Source of the DNA: Avibacterium sp. 21-586
GTDB lineage: Bacteria > Pseudomonadota > Gammaproteobacteria > Enterobacterales > Pasteurellaceae
Direction of reading: 5' to 3'
Assembly: GCF_026226775.1 (NCBI RefSeq)
Contig: NZ_JAKKOD010000002.1
Span: forward strand, 134,501-198,500
DNA: 64,000 nt
Shown here: positions 57,863 to 64,000 of the stretch, piece by piece
Layout: each line of letters opens with the position of its first letter
Position numbering within the stretch: the stretch's first letter is position 1
The notes under the pieces: model-generated
What the model was told of the DNA's origin: nothing
Database searches by the model: none
The model's input: only the letters and a program-made list of their open reading frames with translations
Position numbers and translations under genes: made by a program

Positions 57863-60205
57863 TTAGTAAATACTGAAAGCTTGAATATAAGGCAATTTTC
57901 CTCTAGCGAGCATTTTTTCGATCCCACTTTGGTGATTTGTTCCTAATCCTTTTAACTCAAAGTTTATCCCAATGGCGTGATCATAAATCACTTCATTGCT
58001 TTTTTGCCCTTCTTTGCTAGTTACATAACGACGTGCACCAACGCTTACGGACCAGCAGCAAGTGTTATATTTCACACCGAGATATTGCTCAACGGGTTTT
58101 TTCAAAGCCAGATCTTGGTAGTAATGCCCAACCACAGCCCATCTGTCGGCAATTTCCCACGCTGCCACTAAACCAAGCTGTTTAATATCTTGATTATACG
58201 CATTTGCGCCCGTGAGATTTTGGTCGATATATTCTTGGCTTGCATAACGATAACTTAGCTGAATCAGATTATTGCCACTTGGGTTATATTCCAATACGGT
58301 ATTTGCAAGGGAGGTTTGGTGCAAGCTGGTATCATATTGATAGCTACCACGCCAATTCCATTTTGGACTAATACGCCAGTTGCTTTCTAATGACCAAGAT
58401 GAGGTGGAACGATCACTGCTATTGCTTGGATTATTATCAATACGCGAATCGTTGAGATAATAAATTTGCCCTAAAGACAGGTTAAAACGTTCGTTGCCTT
58501 CTTGATCGTAAAAACGCGTTGTTCCCCCTAAGGTGAACTGATTTGCTGATGCGATACGGTCTAAGCCACTATAACGGCGATCACGGAATAAGGAAAAATA
58601 ATCTTGTTGCAATAAGGCAGAATCATAACCAAAACCAAGATATTGACTATTTAATTTTGAGCCGATATTACTTTGATCCTTATAAGGACGATAAAGATAT
58701 TGAATATGAGGTTCAATAGTTTGCGTATAGCCGTCAAACAAGGTTTCTTTGCTGGCAAGCAAGGTTTGCAAATCCACTTTCACTTGTGGCAACACGCGGG
58801 TTACAGAGCGTTCAATCTCTTCTGCATTTTGCCCTTTCCCTTTGGTTTGATTATAGTGCGTTGCGTAAAGTTTGGTTTCAATATTCAAACTGCCATAACG
58901 ATTCGCAAGGGGAATATTAAGGCTTGGCTCAATGTGATAACGCCACGCTTTTGGCATTAAGGCGCTGTCATTCTCAAAACGAGAAATTTGTGAGAATAAA
59001 CGGAAATCCATTAAACCGTTAGCAAGTCCATCACGATAATAATTAAAATCTAGCTGTGGAAAAACGCGGTAAGGCCCAATATCCACATCATCAAATACTT
59101 GGAATTGCTTCGCCGATAGGGAGAAATTGTAGTTTGGTTGATAGTAGGCTATGCGGAAATTTTGATCGGCATAACCGTCCGTGCTGCGTCCGTAAGCGGA
59201 ATCAAAATCTGAGAAATAACGCTTATCGCTGACTCGGGTGTAATCCACGTTTAAACGCCAATTTTGTAAGAAACTGGAACTGTGTCGCCAGTGGAATAAA
59301 TGGCGTGAGCGATTATCTTCTTGGTACTCATCATAGCGATCACTGCCTACATATTCGCCCGCAATTAACCCTTCGCCAAGCTGTGTGAGATAGCGTGCTT
59401 CACCATTAAATTGCCAGCCACGTTTTGACATATATTTTGGTGTTACCGTCATATCAAAATTGGGTGCAATGTTCCAATAAATAGGCTGTGCATACCAATA
59501 ACCATCACGGCTAGACGTTCCTGCACTTGGAATGAGCAAGCCTGAACGACGGCGGTCGCCAATTGGCAGTTGTAAATAAGGTGTATAGAAAATTGGCACA
59601 CCGTGAACTTTAAAGCGCGCGTGCCACATTTCAGCATATTCTTCTTGGATATGCTGACGCATTTCAGAGGCTTCAATCGTCCAGCTATTGTCATCAGGCA
59701 AACAAGAAGTAAAGGTGGCGTTTTTCAATAAGCGATAATCATTGCGTAGCTCAACGTGCTGTGCTTTACCACGCCCTTGACGGCCAACAAATTGGTAATC
59801 AGTGCCTTCTACATCCGCATCTTTAGTATTCAGGTTAATCTTGGCGGAATCACCTAATAGATTGATTAGATTATCTTTATAATCAAAGCCATTTTTCGCA
59901 TAGGCAAAGCGTTGCAGATGTTGCCCCTCACCCGTTTGAATCACTTCCGCCACTTGCGTTTTTAAATGGCGATTGCCTTGTTGAATATCCACGTCCCCTT
60001 CGTAACGTGCATTAACAGGCTGATTTAACTCTGCGCGATCGGCTTCAATATAAACTGGCAATTCGTTTGGATCGCCTTGCACCACTTCCCCTTGAAACTG
60101 TGGTACGCCAGCTAAACATTGCTGCTGCAAACTTGCCCAACTTGGCGCGCTATAAAGTGCGGTCAAAATTGAGAAAGAAAGCATTGTGTAGTAATTTTTT
60201 TTCAT
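57863..60205 (-). CDS. lptD: LPS-assembly outer-membrane protein LptD
   Basis: A 780-residue protein with a signal peptide ([20 protein letters not shown], cut near PSWA). The N-terminal periplasmic OstA-like jellyroll (~45-220) has [24 protein letters not shown]. The C-terminal ~550 residues are the LptD barrel, beginning near [47 protein letters not shown] strands, with CC at [13 protein letters not shown]. Conserved cysteines at both ends are needed for inter-domain disulfides (C29 region and about C720). It inserts LPS into the outer leaflet with LptE. Essential gene. Confidence 0.95.
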   Translation of the reverse strand: MKKNYYTMLSFSILTALYSAPSWASLQQQCLAGVPQFQGEVVQGDPNELPVYIEADRAELNQPVNARYEGDVDIQQGNRHLKTQVAEVIQTGEGQHLQRFAYAKNGFDYKDNLINLLGDSAKINLNTKDADVEGTDYQFVGRQGRGKAQHVELRNDYRLLKNATFTSCLPDDNSWTIEASEMRQHIQEEYAEMWHARFKVHGVPIFYTPYLQLPIGDRRRSGLLIPSAGTSSRDGYWYAQPIYWNIAPNFDMTVTPKYMSKRGWQFNGEARYLTQLGEGLIAGEYVGSDRYDEYQEDNRSRHLFHWRHSSSFLQNWRLNVDYTRVSDKRYFSDFDSAYGRSTDGYADQNFRIAYYQPNYNFSLSAKQFQVFDDVDIGPYRVFPQLDFNYYRDGLANGLMDFRLFSQISRFENDSALMPKAWRYHIEPSLNIPLANRYGSLNIETKLYATHYNQTKGKGQNAEEIERSVTRVLPQVKVDLQTLLASKETLFDGYTQTIEPHIQYLYRPYKDQSNIGSKLNSQYLGFGYDSALLQQDYFSLFRDRRYSGLDRIASANQFTLGGTTRFYDQEGNERFNLSLGQIYYLNDSRIDNNPSNSSDRSTSSWSLESNWRISPKWNWRGSYQYDTSLHQTSLANTVLEYNPSGNNLIQLSYRYASQEYIDQNLTGANAYNQDIKQLGLVAAWEIADRWAVVGHYYQDLALKKPVEQYLGVKYNTCCWSVSVGARRYVTSKEGQKSNEVIYDHAIGINFELKGLGTNHQSGIEKMLARGKLPYIQAFSIY

Positions 60206-60274
60206 TAATAACCCATTTTGTTTTTAGGTGTAGAAATTAACCCGATTATAAAGAAAAACCGCTCAAAAAGCATT

Positions 60275-60832
60275 TTATTTATGCTTACAAAAACAGGTGT
60301 TGAGATGATCATTCACCAAGCCCATTGATTGCATAAAGGCATAACAGGTGGTTTCGCCCACAAAGACAAAGCCACGCTTTTTCAACGCTTTCGACAAATT
60401 TTTTGAGGTTTCGGTTTTTGCGGGTACGGCAGATAAATCCGGCACATCATTGATTTGTGGCTGATGATTAACGAATGCCCAAATAAAATCGCTGAAATTT
60501 TCACCGCACTTTTCCATCGCTAAATAGGCTTTGGCGTTTTTCGCAATGGCTTCTAATTTGGCGCGATGACGAATTAATCCCGCATTTTGCATACATTCAT
60601 CAAGATCTTGTTCTGTCATCTGAGCAATTTTTTCAGGATCGAAATGAAAAAAGGCTTGCCGATAATGTTCGCGTTTTTTCAACACTGTGATCCAAGAAAG
60701 CCCTGCTTGTTGCCCCTCTAAACAAATTTTCTCAAATAATTTTAAGCTGTTATATTCTGGCTTGCCCCATTCATTATCGTGGTAATCTTGATAAATTGCC
60801 GAACCTTCTGCCCAACTACAACGTGTTTTCAT
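60275..60832 (-). CDS. tag: DNA-3-methyladenine glycosylase I
   Basis: A 185-residue Tag enzyme. CSWAEGSAIYQDYHDNEWGKP (residues ~4-24) and EKICLEGQQAGLSWITVLKKREHYRQAF include zinc-ligand and active-site residues, with the C-terminal CYAFMQSMGLVNDHLNTCFCK carrying the His and Cys zinc ligands. It excises 3-methyladenine and 3-methylguanine from DNA. It is divergent from talB, and a perfect CRP palindrome lies in the gap 17 bp before its start. Confidence 0.95.
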   Translation of the reverse strand: MKTRCSWAEGSAIYQDYHDNEWGKPEYNSLKLFEKICLEGQQAGLSWITVLKKREHYRQAFFHFDPEKIAQMTEQDLDECMQNAGLIRHRAKLEAIAKNAKAYLAMEKCGENFSDFIWAFVNHQPQINDVPDLSAVPAKTETSKNLSKALKKRGFVFVGETTCYAFMQSMGLVNDHLNTCFCKHK

Positions 60833-60848
60833 TTTGTTTTCCTTATAT

Positions 60849-60864
60849 TGTGATCCTGATCACA
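60849..60864. promoter_or_regulatory. Perfect CRP palindrome between tag and talB
   Basis: TGTGA-TCCTGA-TCACA matches the CRP consensus at all ten fixed bases. It lies 144 bp upstream of talB and 17 bp upstream of tag. Activation of talB is possible if its promoter lies near 60900-60930; for tag it is close enough to repress. Confidence 0.65.
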
Positions 60865-61007
60865 GATTTTATTTCCCTAAGGTTTTCTACCGCGCCAAAT
60901 TTAATTTAGAATCTACCTATCAATACCAAAGCTAAAATAGCTATATGTGCATTGGTAAGATGTGATATTGTATGCGAACTTAACTAACAATCAAATGAGA
61001 GGTAACT

Positions 61008-61961
61008 ATGACAACACAATTAGAAGCATTACGCGAAATGACCGTGGTTGTGGCAGATACAGGGGATATTGAAGCCATTAAAACCTACCAACCACAAGAC
61101 GCCACCACCAACCCATCACTCATTTTAAGCGCCTCTGCTTTGCCTCAATATGCACCATTAATTGATGAAGCCATTGCTTATGCCAAAAGCAAAAGTGCCG
61201 ACAAGGCACAGCAACTGATTGATGCAGAAGATAAATTAGCGGTAAACATCGGCTTAGAGATTCTTAAAATTGTGCCGGGACGCATTTCTACCGAAGTGGA
61301 CGCACGTCTTTCTTACGATACGCAAGCGACTGTTGAAAAAGCGCGTAAATTAATTGTACTTTATAATGAAGCAGGTGTGTCTAATGATCGTATTTTAATT
61401 AAAATCGCCTCCACTTGGCAGGGGATTCGTGCAGCAGAAATCCTTGAAAAAGAAGGCATTAACTGTAATTTAACCCTTTTATTCTCAGAAGCCCAAGCGC
61501 GTGCTTGTGCGGAAGCGGGCGTGTATTTAATTTCTCCATTCGTGGGACGTATTCTTGACTGGTACAAAGCTAACAGCGATAAAAAAGAATACGCACCAGC
61601 AGAAGATCCGGGCGTCATTTCAGTGACTAAAATTTACAACTATTACAAACAGCACGGCTATCAAACCGTAGTAATGGGGGCAAGTTTCCGTAACGTAGGC
61701 GAAATTACTGAGCTTGCAGGTTGCGACCGCTTAACTATCGCGCCAGCGTTGTTAAAAGAATTGCAAGAGAATAACACCGCACTTGTGCGCAAACTAGATT
61801 ACACTGGCGAAGTGAAAGCCAAACCACAACCGCTTACTGAAAGCGAGTTCTACTGGCAGCACAACAGCGATCCAATGGCAGTAGAAAAACTGGCTGAAGG
61901 CATCCGCAAATTCGCCATCGACCAAGAAAAATTAGAAGCGATGCTATTGGCGAAGTTTTAA
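61008..61961 (+). CDS. talB: Transaldolase
   Basis: A 317-residue Tal type I enzyme. The Schiff-base Lys is in [18 protein letters not shown] (about residue 132), [10 protein letters not shown] is near 31-40, and [27 protein letters not shown] follows. It transfers a dihydroxyacetone unit between sedoheptulose 7-phosphate and glyceraldehyde 3-phosphate in the pentose phosphate pathway. GAGAGG lies upstream of the ATG. Length matches E. coli TalB. Confidence 0.98.
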   Translation: MTTQLEALREMTVVVADTGDIEAIKTYQPQDATTNPSLILSASALPQYAPLIDEAIAYAKSKSADKAQQLIDAEDKLAVNIGLEILKIVPGRISTEVDARLSYDTQATVEKARKLIVLYNEAGVSNDRILIKIASTWQGIRAAEILEKEGINCNLTLLFSEAQARACAEAGVYLISPFVGRILDWYKANSDKKEYAPAEDPGVISVTKIYNYYKQHGYQTVVMGASFRNVGEITELAGCDRLTIAPALLKELQENNTALVRKLDYTGEVKAKPQPLTESEFYWQHNSDPMAVEKLAEGIRKFAIDQEKLEAMLLAKF

Positions 61962-61977
61962 TTTGCTTTTTGCGATT

Positions 61978-62000
61978 CCTCCACTACCGTTTCGTGGAGG
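61978..62000 (+). terminator. Hairpin after talB
   Basis: CCTCCAC (61978-61984) and GTGGAGG (61994-62000) form a 7-bp stem 17 bp after the stop. A weak T tail follows. Confidence 0.55.
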
Positions 62001-62040
62001 ATTTATGAAAATAAATTTGTTATTTTTATTAAATTTAAAG

Positions 62041-62118
62041 AAAAAAACCACCCATTAAGGGTGGTAAATAACCTAAGGAACCAATTTTTTTAACAACGAT
62101 AAATTGTATTTATCTGTT
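62041..62118 (-). ncRNA. Candidate small RNA B, with anti-Shine-Dalgarno segment
   Basis: On the minus strand: an extended -10-like TAGTAT (62125-62130, TGT before it) with TTGTAA 18 bp upstream, then a 5' hairpin GATAAAT/ATTTATC (62098-62114), a single-stranded segment containing TTCCTTA (complement of 62074-62080), and an intrinsic terminator ACCACCC/GGGTGGT (62047-62065) followed by seven T's. No ORF. Homologous to RNA A at 62227-62297. Confidence 0.65.
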
Positions 62119-62226
62119 AAAAGGATACTAACATAACTTTACAAAAATTTACAAATGAAATTTTGAAAAATAGCTAAATTTTTTTATTTTTTCTGCCTGC
62201 AGAGAATTTTTGTTCAAAATACACAC

Positions 62227-62297
62227 AAAAAAAGCCACCTAATTCGGTGGCAACATAATTTAAGGAATCAATTTATTAAAACAACTGCAAGTTGCTA
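62227..62297 (-). ncRNA. Candidate small RNA A, with anti-Shine-Dalgarno segment
   Basis: On the minus strand: a 5' hairpin CAACT/AGTTG (62282-62294), a single-stranded segment containing TTCCTTA (complement of 62261-62267), and a terminator GCCACC/GGTGGC (62234-62251) followed by seven T's. Layout and the segment AATTGRTTCCTTARRTTAT are shared with RNA B. A -10-like TAGTCT lies at 62305-62310. The 5' end is approximate. Confidence 0.65.
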
Positions 62298-62388
62298 TAC
62301 GATAAGACTAAATAAATTGATAAAGGTTCAAAAAAACTAGAATATTTTTTACATTAATTTACATAAGTAAAGTGTTAAAGGAAAGATT

Positions 62389-62895
62389 ATGCCATTACTT
62401 GACAGTTTTAAAGTTGATCATACTAAAATGAATGCCCCTGCGGTACGCGTTGCCAAGATAATGTCTACACCAAAAGGTGATGATATTACTATTTTTGATC
62501 TACGTTTTTGTATTCCAAATAAAGAAATTTTACCGCCAAAGGGAATTCATACTTTGGAGCATCTTTTTGCTGGTTTTATGCGTGAGCATCTCAATAGCGA
62601 CCAAGTAGAAATTATTGATATTTCGCCAATGGGATGTCGCACAGGGTTTTATATGTCTTTAATCGGTAAGCCGAATGAGCAACAAGTGGCACAAGCTTGG
62701 CTTGCTTCAATGAAAGATATCTTACAAGTACAAGATCAAAAACAAATTCCAGAATTAAATGAATATCAATGCGGTACTTACACTGAGCATTCTCTTCTTG
62801 AAGCCCATCAAATTGCACAGCGTATCCTTGAGTGTGGTGTTGGCGTAAATAAAAATGAAGATTTGCTATTAGATGAACGGTTATTCGCGCAATAA
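62389..62895 (+). CDS. luxS: S-ribosylhomocysteine lyase LuxS
   Basis: A 168-residue metalloenzyme. The metal ligands are His in [15 protein letters not shown] (about H54, H58) and Cys in [15 protein letters not shown] (about C128); [13 protein letters not shown] holds the catalytic Cys (about 84). It cleaves S-ribosylhomocysteine to homocysteine and DPD, the precursor of autoinducer 2. AAGG lies before the ATG. It is monocistronic here, with the small-RNA pair upstream on the other strand. Confidence 0.97.
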   Translation: MPLLDSFKVDHTKMNAPAVRVAKIMSTPKGDDITIFDLRFCIPNKEILPPKGIHTLEHLFAGFMREHLNSDQVEIIDISPMGCRTGFYMSLIGKPNEQQVAQAWLASMKDILQVQDQKQIPELNEYQCGTYTEHSLLEAHQIAQRILECGVGVNKNEDLLLDERLFAQ

Positions 62896-62963
62896 ACATT
62901 GATCGTAGTAGATAATAATACAGGCGATGGAATAATTGCCTGTATTATTATCAAAAGTGCGGT

Positions 62964-64000
62964 CTATTTTTTGTTTAAATTTATTTGGTAAACCGCAAAG
63001 CCTAGTTCATCTTGCCCAACGTAATCCATTGGATATTGCGCTTTTTCCTTAATGAAGGCCTTTGCCTTATCGCTTGGAGACGTTTCCACTTGTACTTTCA
63101 ATGGCTGAGTGGTGGCAATTGGGGCAAGTTTCCAGTTATTATCCGCAGAAGGGATTACTTCGCCTTTTTCTTTGGTGGTTTGGCTGATATAGTTCGCCAA
63201 AATTTGACGGTTTTCATCAGGGGAAGCAAAGACGATATGTGCATCACCCGTGCCAGGGAATTTGCCTGAATAAGCACGATAATTATTGGTCGCAATTAAG
63301 AATTGATCGCTATCTTGCACTGGCTTGCCTTGATAAGTGAGATTAACAATGCGTGATGCCTTGTCATTAATGAGCTTGCAGTCACCGTCATAACGGGCCG
63401 GCTGGGTAACATCAATTTCATAATTCACCCCGTCAATCACATCAAAATTGTAAGTACGGAAACCGTTCCAATTTAACAAGGATTGTGGTTTGTCGCTACT
63501 TGGATCGATTTGATTAAACATTCCTGCACTGCACTCAAGCCATTGTTTCAGTTCAGCACCACTTACTTTAACAATCACCAAGGTATTTGGGTAGAGATAG
63601 AGATCTGCCGCATTGCGGAAGGTGAGATCGCCTTTATCTACTTCCACATAAGCGCTTGGATCGTTTTTACGTCCACCGACTTTAAATGGCGCTGCCGCAC
63701 TCAACACAGGAATACCCGCTAGATCAGGCAGATTTTTTACCACGTTTTCGGCGTAGGCTTGTTGCGCTTGGTTTACGATTTGTACCGTTGGATCATCTTG
63801 GAACAAGGCAAGGAAGCTATACATATTGTCAGAGGCTTTACCAATCGGTTGTGCTACAAAGGCGCGAGTGGCTTCGTGAATTGGGGTAAGTAATGCCGCA
63901 ACTTCAGGGTGATTGCCCACAAGCGCTTTTTTCTTATCTGCATCATAAATCGGACGCAATGCTGCGCGGCCGTCAGTAACAAACCATTTACCGTTATGTT
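62964..64000 (-). CDS. cpdB: 2',3'-cyclic-nucleotide 2'-phosphodiesterase/3'-nucleotidase CpdB, C-terminal part (runs off the right edge)
   Basis: The frame is open to the window edge, giving about 345 C-terminal residues; the metallophosphoesterase domain is outside. What is seen is the 5'-nucleotidase C-terminal domain: [78 protein letters not shown] and DNNWKLAPI. These fit CpdB better than UshA or NadN. The enzyme is periplasmic and hydrolyses cyclic 2',3'-nucleotides and 3'-nucleotides. Confidence 0.88.
   Translation of the reverse strand, partial: HNGKWFVTDGRAALRPIYDADKKKALVGNHPEVAALLTPIHEATRAFVAQPIGKASDNMYSFLALFQDDPTVQIVNQAQQAYAENVVKNLPDLAGIPVLSAAAPFKVGGRKNDPSAYVEVDKGDLTFRNAADLYLYPNTLVIVKVSGAELKQWLECSAGMFNQIDPSSDKPQSLLNWNGFRTYNFDVIDGVNYEIDVTQPARYDGDCKLINDKASRIVNLTYQGKPVQDSDQFLIATNNYRAYSGKFPGTGDAHIVFASPDENRQILANYISQTTKEKGEVIPSADNNWKLAPIATTQPLKVQVETSPSDKAKAFIKEKAQYPMDYVGQDELGFAVYQINLNKK

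Overview
The window is chromosomal DNA of a gamma-proteobacterium of the family Pasteurellaceae. The 9-base core AAGTGCGGT (and its complement ACCGCACTT) recurs throughout, singly and as inverted pairs that form terminators. This is the Haemophilus-type DNA uptake sequence, so the source belongs to the Haemophilus / Aggregatibacter / Pasteurella / Avibacterium side of the family rather than the Actinobacillus pleuropneumoniae side. The AT-rich base composition and family-typical genes (NadR, the peroxiredoxin-glutaredoxin hybrid beside oxyR, the oxaloacetate decarboxylase pump) agree. I cannot fix the genus from sequence alone.

Layout. 1-3700: end of rarD, a phosphoesterase, nadR, ubiK and ribB behind an FMN riboswitch. 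3755-7160: oadGAB sodium pump. 7349-12110: yheS, then dcuC-pepT. 12313-12989: a decayed yedE/tusA-like sulfur or selenium transport pair. 13041-15154: corA with a structured leader, yggT, yggU. 15192-18509: a secreted polysaccharide lyase (PL8) carried by an autotransporter barrel, with a CRP-like site upstream. 18848-21781: a polar amino acid ABC transporter. 21860-25823: a frameshifted lysozyme-inhibitor-like gene, a GNAT gene, tpiA, brnQ and a DUF533 gene. 26039-37733: the accessory surface block, made of a chimeric MurF-like ligase, an OmpA-family lipoprotein and a 2377-residue BapA-like adhesin containing 113 Asp-Ala dipeptides. 37890-40692: pabC/pabB, pabA and dps. 40812-50503: adhE, fabR, oxyR, prx-grx, slyX, fkpA, yheO, tusDCB, nfuA and comF. 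50646-57814: a HAD phosphatase, a DyP peroxidase, a phase-variable lipoprotein gene, trmN6, srmB, ahpA, serB and yajQ. 57863-64000: lptD, tag, talB, two tandem small-RNA candidates, luxS and the start-truncated cpdB.

How the genes work together. Several genes fit anaerobic or mixed-acid life on host peptides and dicarboxylates: DcuC with peptidase T, the oxaloacetate decarboxylase pump, and AdhE with an FNR-like box. The OxyR / Prx-Grx / Dps / DyP group handles peroxide. YheO-TusDCB supplies sulfur for tRNA thiolation. The surface set (PL8 autotransporter, giant adhesin, phase-variable lipoprotein) is what most distinguishes this strain.

Most notable signals: (1) eight copies of a heptanucleotide repeat inside the signal-peptide coding region of a lipoprotein gene, currently out of frame; (2) two homologous tandem small-RNA candidates between talB and luxS whose conserved segment is complementary to Shine-Dalgarno sequences; (3) the PL8 autotransporter; (4) the chimeric MurF-like protein next to the giant adhesin; (5) decay of yedE, its TusA partner and a PliG-like gene.
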